Under the pieces are notes generated by a model. That model ran no database searches and had not been told where the DNA came from. It was given only the letters and a program-made list of their open reading frames with translations. A DNA stretch of 60,537 nt from positions 1 to 60,537 of the forward strand of contig JBAXDX010000003.1 of assembly GCA_037140715.1 (NCBI GenBank). Reading direction: 5' to 3'. The stretch is from JAUZPB01 sp037140715. Lineage in GTDB: Bacteria > Bacteroidota > Ignavibacteria > Ignavibacteriales > SURF-24. Positions 46,148 through 55,574 of this stretch are shown one piece after another; positions within the stretch are counted from its first letter, which is position 1; the number at the start of each line of letters is the position of its first letter. Position numbers and translations under genes: made by a program.

Positions 46148-46339
46148 TTATATATCCGTATCGGCTGCAGGCATTACAATCCAGAGAATGATATAAACTA
46201 AGACCCCTGGGAAGCCAGCGCTGAATATTGAAATTAACACATAGGCTATGCGAATCATGACAGGGTCAAAGCCCAGCCATTCGGCAATACCGCCACAGAC
46301 ACCGGCAATCATTTTATTCTTCGTTTTTTTTAAGGGCAT
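46148..46339 (-). CDS. PspC-domain membrane protein
   Basis: The chosen start gives a 63-aa protein: a basic N-terminus, MIAGVCGGIAEWLGFDPVMIRIAYVL, then a hydrophobic helix ending YIILWIVMP, the standard stand-alone PspC domain. The ATG at 46339 has GAGG 9 bases upstream. A longer frame starting at 46438 would add 33 residues unlike PspC. PspC proteins take part in envelope stress response. No pspA gene is visible. Confidence 0.88.
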   Translation of the reverse strand: MPLKKTKNKMIAGVCGGIAEWLGFDPVMIRIAYVLISIFSAGFPGVLVYIILWIVMPAADTDI

Positions 46340-46500
46340 GAAAACCTCGTTATTAAAATTAGGATATGTAACGGCTATAAATTTATTATGGCAGTAAATA
46401 GTATTAACAAATACCCCATTTTTCTTAATAAATGACATATTGCTGTTGAGCTTTACGTCAGCCTGTGTGTTTTATTTATTAAATATTGTTCCCGATATAA

Positions 46501-47259
46501 ATGATTACAAAAAATGAACTGCTGAAATATTCTTCTTTATTAAAAAAGAAAGGCAGAAAGGAAGAAAATAAATTTATCGTGGAAGGGAAGCGTTTGGTTG
46601 AAGAGGGACTAAATAGTTCGTTCACTTTAGCAGCTCTTTTCTCTTCTGTAAATTTCGCGAATAGTAATCCTGAATTTATCGCAAAATATCTCAATAAAGG
46701 ATTAGAAATTCTGCCCGGACATGATTTTGAGAGGCTTTGCGATACTAAAACTCCCCAGGGTATCGCCGCCGTCTTTGAAATACCAGACTGGACAGAGCAG
46801 GTTTTTGGTAATGGAAATCTTATAGTTGCCCTCAACGATATTTCTGACCCTGGTAATGCCGGAACAATTCTAAGAACCTGTAACTGGTTTGGCATTACAG
46901 AGGTACTGGCAAGTGAGAACACAGTCGATTTATTTAACCCAAAGCTTGTCCGCTCAAGTATGGGTTCTCTGTTTCACATACTTGCAAAGCAATCTGCTAA
47001 TATTGTAAGGGAGCTTGAAGAACTGCACAAGCGGGATTACAGAATATTGGTTGCAGATACGGAAGGAGATAACATATATCAGTTCAACCCTGGCGGTCCG
47101 GCTGTAATTGTTTTTTGTAATGAAGCAAATGGTCCATCGCCGGAGATATTAAGGCTGACAGATAAAACCATTACTATTCCAAAGTATGGGAGGGCTGAAT
47201 CGCTAAATGTAGCCAGTGCCGCGGCTGTTATTCTCTCCGAATTAAGAAAAGTCAGATAA
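46501..47259 (+). CDS. TrmH-family (SPOUT) RNA 2'-O-methyltransferase
   Basis: The 252-aa protein has an N-terminal substrate-binding domain (KKKGRKEENKFIVEGKRLVEEGL) and the C-terminal SpoU knot domain with LNDISDPGNAGTILRTCNWFGI (motif 1), CNEANGPSPEIL (motif 2) and IPKYGRAESLNVASAAAVIL (motif 3). It would 2'-O-methylate a ribose in rRNA or tRNA. RlmB, TrmH and TsnR-type roles cannot be told apart by eye. A lone gene pointing away from pspC. Confidence 0.9.
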   Translation: MITKNELLKYSSLLKKKGRKEENKFIVEGKRLVEEGLNSSFTLAALFSSVNFANSNPEFIAKYLNKGLEILPGHDFERLCDTKTPQGIAAVFEIPDWTEQVFGNGNLIVALNDISDPGNAGTILRTCNWFGITEVLASENTVDLFNPKLVRSSMGSLFHILAKQSANIVRELEELHKRDYRILVADTEGDNIYQFNPGGPAVIVFCNEANGPSPEILRLTDKTITIPKYGRAESLNVASAAAVILSELRKVR

Positions 47260-47340
47260 AATTAGTCCCCGTGTTATAGATTCGCTAAGAAATTTTGTTG
47301 GATCACGTCTGTATTTTTAGAACAGACCGGCCTGTTTGAT

Positions 47341-48021
47341 CTACTGCTTGTCATCCGATGGAGTGTCGAGATCTACCATCTTAATATTGTTTATGTATTG
47401 TGAGAAGTTCGGGCTTTTAATTGCCTTAAATTTTTCCAGGACTACATTGATTTCTTTTATAGCAGTTTCAATAAATCCAATCTTCTTCAAAACAGCTTCG
47501 CGGGAAATTACTTCTTTGTTGATTTCTCTTCTTATTGATGCTGTGGAAAGGTTTATTAAAGTCAGAGGCTGTTTGATTTCATGGTTTGCCGTAACAACTG
47601 TAGCGGCAAATGTGTCTATTTTTTCAAGCTCCAGAAGAAGCTTTGTAGATTCCTTCAGTTTAAGGGCTGAAGTTATTCTTGCAAGGAGATCAACTTTATT
47701 GACTGGTTTCCTGATATAATCAAACGCTCCGGCCTGCAGCCCTTCCCTTGTGCTTTCAGCCTCTGTCCTGGCTGTTACAAATATGACGGGGATCCCCTTT
47801 GTAGTAGGAGTGCTTACAAGTATACGGCAAACCTCTAGTCCGCTCATGCCGGGCATCATAACATCGAGAAGTATAATATCGGGAATTTCGTTAAAAGCGC
47901 GCTCAAGACCACTCTGCCCGTCATAGGCGGTTATGACTTCATAGCCTTCGCGCTGAAGTCTTTCCTGCATCAGGAATACACTATCAGGATGATCATCAAT
48001 AACAAGTATCTTTTTTGCCAT
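47341..48021 (-). CDS. response regulator with DHp-like helical domain and no kinase domain
   Basis: A 226-aa protein. Residues 1-120 form a complete receiver: IDDHPDS acidic pair, LLDVMMPGMSG with phospho-Asp, FVTART, and KP in IRKPVN. Residues 125-200 resemble a HisKA dimerisation domain with H-box-like ANHEIKQPLTLINLS (His 147), but no HATPase_c follows: the protein ends with a short acidic tail. It lies 2 bp downstream of the hybrid kinase and ends the long minus-strand operon. It may act as a phosphorelay or dimer partner of that kinase. Confidence 0.83.
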   Translation of the reverse strand: MAKKILVIDDHPDSVFLMQERLQREGYEVITAYDGQSGLERAFNEIPDIILLDVMMPGMSGLEVCRILVSTPTTKGIPVIFVTARTEAESTREGLQAGAFDYIRKPVNKVDLLARITSALKLKESTKLLLELEKIDTFAATVVTANHEIKQPLTLINLSTASIRREINKEVISREAVLKKIGFIETAIKEINVVLEKFKAIKSPNFSQYINNIKMVDLDTPSDDKQ

Positions 48022-48023
48022 GA

Positions 48024-51000
48024 TTAAACTTTTGCTGATTTGTTAAGTAATATTTTTTCTATTTTAAAGGCTAAGAGACTCGGATTTACAGGTTTTGGGA
48101 TAAAATCATCAAAGCCGTTTTTGATTACAATTTCTTTTTCCTCAATCATTGCGAGAGCCGAAAGGGCAAAAACCGGAATATGGGAAATATTCTTATCGGC
48201 TCTTATTCTTTTGATAGTCTCGAAACCATCCATCAGAGGCATCATAATATCGAGTAGTATCAGGTCAGGTGTATATTGCTGAAGCGCTGAGAGGCACTCT
48301 AAACCATTATGTCCAAAGACAGTTTCACAACCGGTCCTGCGCACAATTTCTCCGACTGTAAAAAGCGTATCGGTATCATCATCAACAATAAGAACCTTAT
48401 GTTTCTCAGGTGTGTCGCTTCTTGTCCCGGCATTTTTATCTGTGGAAGAATCCATAAAAATTTCCTGTACATCCTTACCGGTTAACCCCTCTTCAAAATA
48501 AACTTTGTCTCTTATCAGGCGCAGAATATCGCGCGGATTACCTTTTGAAAGCATTGCCATTTTCTCGACAGCACTATTAAGCGTTGCCTTGTCATTAGCC
48601 GAAAGCTCCTGATTAATGCAGAGCATGACCGGAATATCCATGGTATCAATTGAATTTGCTAGTTTACTGACCAGATACATACCTCCATCTTCATTCGCTA
48701 GTGAATCAATCAGGATAATATCCGGCTGAAGCTTTGAAACCAGGCGCAGTGCGGAAGAAGCATTATCAATGAACTCAGCCTTATAGCCAATGCGGTTAAG
48801 CTTTTCTTTAATGTCTAAAAATGCTATTTCATCCGCGCCTAAATAAACAATATTTCGAATCTGCTTTTGCGCAAGGCGTTCCAGCTTATTAAATGAACTG
48901 ATAACAGACTTTTCCTCAAAGGGCATCAACAGAAAGTCATAAACATTAAGTCCGTAACCTATATTAAGTTCTTCCAGAAGTGCCATCATGATAACAGGAA
49001 TATCCTTTACCAGTTCCGACTTCTTTAATTCAGTCAAAATATCCCAGGCTGAGTTTTCTTCAAATCTTGTATTTATAACAATGGCAATTGGAAAACTTTC
49101 TTCGGCTGCCGTCATTGCCATGCTTGCACCTGTAACTCTGTCAACCTTATAGCCTTTGAGAGTAAAATATTGTTTTACAATATTCAGGCACTCATTATCA
49201 TTATCTATTACCAGGATTGACTTTGAAAAGATACCGGGGACATACTCGGAAAACGGAATAACTTTATCTGTCAGTTCTGTTTGTATAAACTTAACCGGAA
49301 TAGTGAAGATAAACTTTGAACCTTTCCCAGGTTTGCTATGGCAGATAAGCGTGCCGTTAAGAAGTTCAGCATATTTTCGGCTGATGGCAAGCCCGAGTCC
49401 GGCACCACTATACTTGCGTTTTGATGTGCCGTCAAGCTGGCGGAATTCTTCAAAAATAATTTCCTTATCGCTGTCAGATATGCCAATGCCGGTATCACTT
49501 ACTTCAAAACTGACTGATGAATCATCAGGTATATTTATATCCAGCTCAATATTGCCGTGCTCGGTGAACTTGACCGCGTTACTTAAGAGATTTATCAGTA
49601 CCTGAAGTATTTTAAACTTATCTGCAAAGACAGCAGCTTCGGCTCCGGCAAAGTTATTAATACCAAACAATATTTCTTTGCTTTTTAGCAGCGGGATGAT
49701 GTTTGCCTTAATTTCCTCAGTCAGTTCGCTAAACCTGAAATTTTCATTTTGAATTTCCATGCGCCCTGCTTCAAGCCGTGAGAAATTGAGAATATCATTT
49801 ATCAGGTTCATCAGACGGTTTCCGTTGCGGAAAACTATTTCAAGCTTCTCATGGCTTAACTGGTTCAGAGGCTGTTCATGCAGCATCAGTTCAGTAAGTC
49901 CAAGTATGGAATTAAGCGGAGTCTTAAGTTCATGCGACATACTGGCAAGGAACTGTGATTTAAGCATGGCAGACTCAACTGCCTTGCCTCTCTGCTGTTC
50001 AAGCTCTTCCGCTTTCTCTTCCAGTTGTTTATGAAGTTCGAGCAGTATTTTGTTCTGACTGGTTATCTGCTCATTCTGCTTTAAGTAATCATCGTTTAAT
50101 TTTTTCAATTCATCGACAAGATTCTCAAGCTGATTGAAAGCTCCGGCATTACTTAACCCGATAGCAAGCTGGTGATCGATATTGGCAAGGTATTCCTTAA
50201 CCCCCGCTTTAAGCTCATTGACCGAAGCAAGCTCAAGTATCGCGATTACTTTCTTATTATATATGACAGGGTAAAGCAGGAGATATTTTACTTCGAGGCT
50301 TACAAGTCCGGCATCAAGCTTCGGAAGATTATCGCTGAATGAAAACTCAGCCGGCTCGCCCTTTTCCTGAATTGTCTGATACAAACCAATGTTTATTCCG
50401 GCCGCTTTAATAAGCTCGTTGTGAAGTCCGAATGAAGATATGAGTCTTATGTATCCATTTTCTATTAGAAAAAGCCTTCCAACGGTAAAACCGGTAGCTT
50501 TAATAATTTTATTTAGAGCTGCTTCAGATACTTCCTTCAGCGTAGGGTTCTGATTAATTAATGTAATAAACTCGGTATATTCATTTTTAGCCGACTGATT
50601 GCGTTCAAGCTCATCAAGCATATTATTGAACACAAGCCCAAGACTGCCAAGTTCATCTTTGGTTAGCATACTGACGCGGTGCTTCAGATCACCGCCACGG
50701 GTGATATCAGCCGCTCTGGAAAGCTGGGTTATCTGACGGCGAATTTTTTCTGTAAATATCAGCACAAGAATTAGTGAAAGGAATATGCCTGTAAAACCAA
50801 TTATAACAAGAATATTATTAATATTGTCTCTTAATTCGGCGGCTTCAGGCAAGGTGGTGAAAATAAGAAAGCCAATATTTGAGTCCACAAAATGCAATTC
50901 CTTAGGCGAATAATAAGTAGCATAAAAATCAGCATTGGCAAGTTCTTCTTTTGCAATATCAAAATTGTTTTTCAACAGAAGCTCCCTGGCTGACTGTGCA

Positions 51001-51554
51001 ATGTTTAGTAACAACTTTTGATTTGTCGCAGGATTTGAAGTAACAATAGGAACATTATTCCGGAACAGAGATACATCAGCCCTTATCCGTCCGGCGATAT
51101 TATCCATCAGCTCTGTATTGATAATTCTGCCAAAGTAAAATACGGTTTTATTATTTTTTATGTACTTTTTCAACAAAAGATTAGGATAAGCTTCCATAAA
51201 CCTGGAGAGTCTGTCAAATTTTATATCAGTATATAAACCCGGTTTGATTAAGAAGAAGGAGTGGTTAATGGTAGAATCCGAATTAACGCTGAAAATAAAA
51301 TCTACTTTAGTGTCCGCGATACTGACTGACTTGCCAGGCTGGTTTGATGAGATGATTTTAAGGAAATCCTCATCTGTCTCCTGAGAGATGGACTGGATAG
51401 TATATGCAAAATCTTTAGCGGAGTTCAACAGATTTCGCGAATGTTGCGAAGTCAGAATTTTTCTTGTCAGTGAATAAAACGCAATGGTAGAACTAACAAA
51501 TACTAAAACAACTATTAAAAAATTGATTAGTAGAATTCGAACGCTAATCTTCAT
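48024..51554 (-). CDS. membrane hybrid histidine kinase with three receiver domains
   Basis: A 1176-aa kinase with membrane helices at about 8-28 and 245-268 around a periplasmic sensor region, HAMP (about 270-322), GAF-like domain (335-480), coiled coil (485-535), HisKA MSHELKTPLNSI (His 541) and HATPase_c with NLLSNAVKFTE, DTGIGISD, GAGLGLAI. Three C-terminal receivers follow. REC1 has Asn 828 where the phospho-Asp should be. REC2 has an Asp (ILIDSL) but its acidic pair reads GAD. Only REC3 (VDDD, LLDIMMPLMDG, KP) is complete. The start overlaps the preceding response regulator by 11 bp. Confidence 0.88.
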   Translation of the reverse strand: MKISVRILLINFLIVVLVFVSSTIAFYSLTRKILTSQHSRNLLNSAKDFAYTIQSISQETDEDFLKIISSNQPGKSVSIADTKVDFIFSVNSDSTINHSFFLIKPGLYTDIKFDRLSRFMEAYPNLLLKKYIKNNKTVFYFGRIINTELMDNIAGRIRADVSLFRNNVPIVTSNPATNQKLLLNIAQSARELLLKNNFDIAKEELANADFYATYYSPKELHFVDSNIGFLIFTTLPEAAELRDNINNILVIIGFTGIFLSLILVLIFTEKIRRQITQLSRAADITRGGDLKHRVSMLTKDELGSLGLVFNNMLDELERNQSAKNEYTEFITLINQNPTLKEVSEAALNKIIKATGFTVGRLFLIENGYIRLISSFGLHNELIKAAGINIGLYQTIQEKGEPAEFSFSDNLPKLDAGLVSLEVKYLLLYPVIYNKKVIAILELASVNELKAGVKEYLANIDHQLAIGLSNAGAFNQLENLVDELKKLNDDYLKQNEQITSQNKILLELHKQLEEKAEELEQQRGKAVESAMLKSQFLASMSHELKTPLNSILGLTELMLHEQPLNQLSHEKLEIVFRNGNRLMNLINDILNFSRLEAGRMEIQNENFRFSELTEEIKANIIPLLKSKEILFGINNFAGAEAAVFADKFKILQVLINLLSNAVKFTEHGNIELDINIPDDSSVSFEVSDTGIGISDSDKEIIFEEFRQLDGTSKRKYSGAGLGLAISRKYAELLNGTLICHSKPGKGSKFIFTIPVKFIQTELTDKVIPFSEYVPGIFSKSILVIDNDNECLNIVKQYFTLKGYKVDRVTGASMAMTAAEESFPIAIVINTRFEENSAWDILTELKKSELVKDIPVIMMALLEELNIGYGLNVYDFLLMPFEEKSVISSFNKLERLAQKQIRNIVYLGADEIAFLDIKEKLNRIGYKAEFIDNASSALRLVSKLQPDIILIDSLANEDGGMYLVSKLANSIDTMDIPVMLCINQELSANDKATLNSAVEKMAMLSKGNPRDILRLIRDKVYFEEGLTGKDVQEIFMDSSTDKNAGTRSDTPEKHKVLIVDDDTDTLFTVGEIVRRTGCETVFGHNGLECLSALQQYTPDLILLDIMMPLMDGFETIKRIRADKNISHIPVFALSALAMIEEKEIVIKNGFDDFIPKPVNPSLLAFKIEKILLNKSAKV

Positions 51555-51924
51555 TGTCTTTTTCTTTCTGGAGTACTTTTCTAATTGTTATTAATAATTC
51601 ATCAAAGTCGTAAGGTTTGCTGATAAAATCGCTGGCTCCCATCTTAGCTGAATCAATAGCACTTTTAACATCGGCATAAGCTGTAAGAACAATTACCTTT
51701 GCATTTATTTTTTTTGACCTTAGTGTTTCAAGTACATAGAAGCCGTCTTTCTCTGGCATCTTAAGGTCAAGCAGAATAAGATCAACCCTGACGTTATCGC
51801 TTAAAAATTTAAAGGCTTCATCAGCTCCGTTAGCCACATAGGCCGTGTAACCTATTTCAGATAATTCTTCCTGAAGAACTGTACATAAATTTACATCATC
51901 ATCAACAATTAGAATTGATTCCAT
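51544..51924 (-). CDS. single-domain response regulator
   Basis: The 126-aa receiver has a full set of functional residues: VDDD acidic pair near residue 8, LLDLKMPEKDG with phospho-Asp near 54, LTAYAD with the switch Thr, and SKPYDF with the Lys. There is no output domain. It lies between the secretin and the hybrid kinase, 8 bp from the secretin stop. CheY-like action on pilus machinery, or phosphotransfer to another regulator, are possible. Confidence 0.92.
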   Translation of the reverse strand: MESILIVDDDVNLCTVLQEELSEIGYTAYVANGADEAFKFLSDNVRVDLILLDLKMPEKDGFYVLETLRSKKINAKVIVLTAYADVKSAIDSAKMGASDFISKPYDFDELLITIRKVLQKEKDNED

Positions 51925-51932
51925 TTTCCATC

Positions 51933-53144
51933 CTATTTATTTTCTTTGGTCTGATTCAGGTTTTGGGATTTAAATTGTTCAAGTTTCTCTTTATAGCTGT
52001 TTAACTCTTGTCTCAGTTTGTTTTCCTCGGTTGCTGCGTTGACTCTTTCCTTTAATGTCGGCAAAAGTTCCACCTTAAGCAGTATTACAACTTCCTTTTT
52101 CCTAATATCAACCTGCTCACTGCCGGTTAAATATCTGATGCCAAATACCCACCAGGGTAAATCTTTCAGGATTGGAATACCGTTTCTTACTTTTGTTTCT
52201 TCATTAATATATAAGCCACCGATTACAGTCTCCTCATGATTCAGCATAAGCACCTGCGTTGTAGCTGATGTCTTTCTGATTTCAGTCGATACTTCCGAAG
52301 GAAAAGCAGAACTGCGTTCAAGGTTTAACTTCAGCAGGACATAGTCGATGTTATCTTCATTGTTGATAAATGGCGTTACTTCAATAATCGAACCGCTCGA
52401 GAAAAACTTCTCAACCACGTTGCCCGAAAAATCTTTTATCTTTGTTGAAAAGTCAGAACCAATTTGAATTCTGCCCGCCTGACCGTTCCTTACAGTAATA
52501 GAAGGACTTGCAATAATTTCTCCAAGATTTTCTTCCTCAAAGATTCTGAACAATTCTGTAGCATCTCCGGCAAATTTCCCCAAAGAAAAACTAGTAGCAG
52601 CTGCATTGAGATCAAAACCAGTCCCCTGTGTAGTAGCTGTTGAAGCCAGGCTGGTCCCGAGTGTTACACCTTTCTGAGCCAGCAAAAACTGCCAGTTAAT
52701 TCCGCGGTTCCTCATATTGGAAACATCCGCTTCAAAAAAAACTGCCGATATCTTTACTTCTCTTGTATTAACCGGAGCGTAAATTTCTGAGGGACTTTTT
52801 TCCGTCTGAACAGTTTTGGATTTAATTACTATAATATCTGTCTTTTCTTCAAACATTAGATTAGCATACTGAACAATCATAGTAAGAGCTTTCTTAAAAG
52901 GCATCTGAGTTATTTGTATGCCAATTGGACTGTCATAAGGAACAGTCGATACAACGGTTTTTCCTGTAGTTTTTTCGCTTACTTTATTCAATATTTCTAC
53001 GGCCTTACTAAAAGAAAGATTCTCTGAGAATGTAACCATTTCTTCAGGGTTTCTGTAACCACCCAGCTCTTTTTCCAGATCTCTTTGCGCAAAAAGAGGA
53101 ATTGACATAAAAATAAATAGCAGGCTGATGATTAGTTTTTTCAT
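51933..53144 (-). CDS. short secretin (type IV pilus/type II secretion outer-membrane channel)
   Basis: This 403-aa protein has a signal peptide ending LFAQ (about 1-20), an N0/STN-like domain (about 38-110: VTFSENLSFSKAVEILNKVS), and a secretin core with EVKISAVFFEADVSNMRNRGINW near 130, GEIIASPSITVRNGQAGRIQIG and the closing VIGGLYINEETKVRNGIPILKDLPWWVFGIRYL. PilQ or GspD are usually much longer, so the periplasmic N1-N3 repeats are missing or minimal. A coiled-coil tail of about 35 residues ends the protein. It overlaps the upstream PilO-like gene by 4 bp. Confidence 0.88.
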   Translation of the reverse strand: MKKLIISLLFIFMSIPLFAQRDLEKELGGYRNPEEMVTFSENLSFSKAVEILNKVSEKTTGKTVVSTVPYDSPIGIQITQMPFKKALTMIVQYANLMFEEKTDIIVIKSKTVQTEKSPSEIYAPVNTREVKISAVFFEADVSNMRNRGINWQFLLAQKGVTLGTSLASTATTQGTGFDLNAAATSFSLGKFAGDATELFRIFEEENLGEIIASPSITVRNGQAGRIQIGSDFSTKIKDFSGNVVEKFFSSGSIIEVTPFINNEDNIDYVLLKLNLERSSAFPSEVSTEIRKTSATTQVLMLNHEETVIGGLYINEETKVRNGIPILKDLPWWVFGIRYLTGSEQVDIRKKEVVILLKVELLPTLKERVNAATEENKLRQELNSYKEKLEQFKSQNLNQTKENK

Positions 53145-54034
53145 TTTATTTTCTTCCGATTGTCTTCTTTCTCTAATTTCAAAAATACATTCTCGATTAT
53201 ACCGCCTCTATTAAGAATAAATGTTACTTCATTAGTCTCGTAATCTATTTTAGTCAGATACCCAAGATAAACAGGGTCTCCCTCTACAAGTATATATGTA
53301 TTCCCCTTTGCATCAGATATGAAAGCACCATCCGGTACAAGAGCAAGCAGTTTAGCCTCGTTAACATCGGCAAGCCCGTCAGTATTAGGCGGAAGATCGT
53401 TACGAATCAGCGGATAGAAAAAATTATACTGCTCCTTTGGCTCAAGCTGGTTCTCAACAAACTGAGAAGTAGAGAACCGGTTGTCATTTGAGAAATAAAC
53501 ATTTGCCGTCAAATCAAAATTAACGAGATGATGCGATACTGCTTCTTTGTCAACAAAGACTGTCGCAGTCATCGAAAGGTTTTTTACTTTCTTCAATTCC
53601 TTGCTCTGCTCGATACCATAGACAAGTCTGTAAATATCATTAAATTCACCTGTCCCGGAAATTTTGTAAGAGTAATAGTTATATGATTTCTCCGGCTTCG
53701 TTTCTTTATATTCAATATTTATATGAGTAACTATTGAAAATGATGCTGATATCCTGCGGACAAAGTCATAAAAATTCGTCTGAGCCAGCATTTGGGGAAT
53801 ATTGAATTTACGGCTGGATAATACGGAATCAAGAATAAGCGTTCTCTCTCTTACCTGCTTTAATTTCACTTTGAGAGAATCAGGATTCATCTCGGTGGCT
53901 CTCAGCGATGCAATCTTTTTATCCTGCTTTTGAATCCTGCCTTTTTGATAAACAAAACTATAAATACTTCCTGTTGCAACTATAAAAAGTAAGATGCCAA
54001 AAAGAACTGCCATATTTTTTATTTTACGGCTCAT
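53141..54034 (-). CDS. PilO-like protein with PilP-like C-terminal domain
   Basis: The 297-aa protein has one membrane helix near the N-terminus (about 9-27), a coiled coil (about 30-75), and a ferredoxin-like region (about 95-190) with SYKISGTGEFNDIYRLVYGIE, matching PilO. From about residue 215 a small beta-domain follows: LALVPDGAFISDAKGNTYILVEG and GGIIENVFLKLEK, resembling PilP, which docks on the secretin. I therefore read it as a PilO-PilP fusion. It overlaps both neighbours by 4 bp. Similarity is structural and weak, so confidence is moderate. Confidence 0.65.
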   Translation of the reverse strand: MSRKIKNMAVLFGILLFIVATGSIYSFVYQKGRIQKQDKKIASLRATEMNPDSLKVKLKQVRERTLILDSVLSSRKFNIPQMLAQTNFYDFVRRISASFSIVTHINIEYKETKPEKSYNYYSYKISGTGEFNDIYRLVYGIEQSKELKKVKNLSMTATVFVDKEAVSHHLVNFDLTANVYFSNDNRFSTSQFVENQLEPKEQYNFFYPLIRNDLPPNTDGLADVNEAKLLALVPDGAFISDAKGNTYILVEGDPVYLGYLTKIDYETNEVTFILNRGGIIENVFLKLEKEDNRKKIK

Positions 54035-55572
54035 TCATCTTTCCCGGAAAAATCATTTAAATCGAAATTCAAGGTGAACTTATAAGCATTCTTATCGCGC
54101 AGTAACTCATATATAACACTCTTCAATAATCCGCTTTTTCTCGATTCCGTGAAGTCAGTCAGAATACCTCTTGTAAGTCCGTATCCTGTAATACTAATCT
54201 GTGAACCCTGCTCCTGCGAAAGTGTGGTAACCCACATGCTTTTTTGCATTTCAACAAAAGTGGAAACCTTAGAAGTCATTTTGCTCCATACCTCAGTACC
54301 CGCAGCAGCTGAATCAAGTATTGCCTGCGTACCTCCGAAGTTATCTATTTTAGACTGATACTCCTGTATCTGCAACACTAATACCTGACTTGAATCCTTC
54401 ATAGCAGTCAGAACCTCGGTTGTGTGTGTATTTTCCTTAATTACTTTCATGTTGGTAATTATATTTTTTGTAAAGAAAAGAGTAACGATAAACAATACCG
54501 GCAATACAAGCAGAGCATGCCAGCCAAACTGGAAGAACTTCTGTTCTTCTTTGATATAGTCAGGCAAAAGATTAATACCGGCATGTTCCCTGCTCAGATC
54601 GTCAAGATAATCGATCCCCGCTGCAATTGGAACACTGAAAGACGACATCTTCTTTCTAAGTTCGTCCTGAATACCTGTTGCATCAAACTCTTCAAAATCA
54701 AGTCTGCTTATGTTTGCTTCAGGGAAAGTGCCATAAAATGAAAGTATCAGGTTCTCCGAATCATCTTCACCGCAGAGTACTACATTATCTATACGCGGAA
54801 TGCCACCGTTTTCCATCTCCAGAAGTATTTTAGAAAAATAAACATCGTAAGTATGCAGGTTTACCGTACCGACATCGAGAACAGCCCCAATGTGTTTAAG
54901 CTTTTTTCCCTGCATGAATATCAGCTTACTGTATTCTTTCCCGATGTGAACAATAAGAGAAAAATCATCAGGGAAGAATTTCTTTTTCTTACCGATATAA
55001 TATGCCAGAGAAATATCCGCACTCTTAATTGCCGCAACCTTATACGAACGCTGTCTGCCATTATAGGCTGCAAGAGAGCTGATAAGCTTTAATCCGCTTA
55101 TCTCTCCATCCGCAAATGCTATAAGCAGCTGACCGCCGGCAAGTTCCGTATAACCAAGGTTCTCTTTCCTGACTGTTATATTCTTAGATTTCTGAATTTC
55201 ATCAATAATCTCCTGTGAAAGCTTTGAAGGACTTAAGGCACGGGAACCTTCATAAATATGATAATGGATTGCAGGCTCAGTAATTACAGGAACAAACTCG
55301 CAGGCTGTCAGTTTTATTCCGCTTAATTGCGCATTAAGTAATCCTTCATTTGATACAGCAGGGCCATCCAAATCATTGCTGCCTTCTTTAATTGAAATAT
55401 CACCTGAAATTCCATCGAGGCTGATCGAAGAAAATGACTGGGCGCTGGATATTCTCTGCGCAATAACATCAAAATCGGCAACCTTCAGCAGTTTTAACGT
55501 GTCCTTATCTTGGGCAATAACTGCGACTTTGGTATCGCTCCCCTCATTATAAATAATTACTAATGTCTTCAT
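54031..55572 (-). CDS. PilM-like protein fused to PilN-like domain
   Basis: A 513-aa protein. The first 330 residues look like an actin-fold PilM/GspL domain (FSLIVHIGKEYSKLIFMQGKKL, GAVLDVGTVNL, VVLCGEDDS). A single membrane helix follows at about 350-372, and the periplasmic part has a coiled coil and a ferredoxin-like domain (QISITGYGLTRGILTDFTESRKSGLL), as in PilN. GspL of type II secretion has this same order. No PilM peptide-binding motif was identified. It lies between the PilT-like ATPase and the PilO-like gene. Confidence 0.65.
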   Translation of the reverse strand: MKTLVIIYNEGSDTKVAVIAQDKDTLKLLKVADFDVIAQRISSAQSFSSISLDGISGDISIKEGSNDLDGPAVSNEGLLNAQLSGIKLTACEFVPVITEPAIHYHIYEGSRALSPSKLSQEIIDEIQKSKNITVRKENLGYTELAGGQLLIAFADGEISGLKLISSLAAYNGRQRSYKVAAIKSADISLAYYIGKKKKFFPDDFSLIVHIGKEYSKLIFMQGKKLKHIGAVLDVGTVNLHTYDVYFSKILLEMENGGIPRIDNVVLCGEDDSENLILSFYGTFPEANISRLDFEEFDATGIQDELRKKMSSFSVPIAAGIDYLDDLSREHAGINLLPDYIKEEQKFFQFGWHALLVLPVLFIVTLFFTKNIITNMKVIKENTHTTEVLTAMKDSSQVLVLQIQEYQSKIDNFGGTQAILDSAAAGTEVWSKMTSKVSTFVEMQKSMWVTTLSQEQGSQISITGYGLTRGILTDFTESRKSGLLKSVIYELLRDKNAYKFTLNFDLNDFSGKDE

Positions 55573-55574
55573 CT

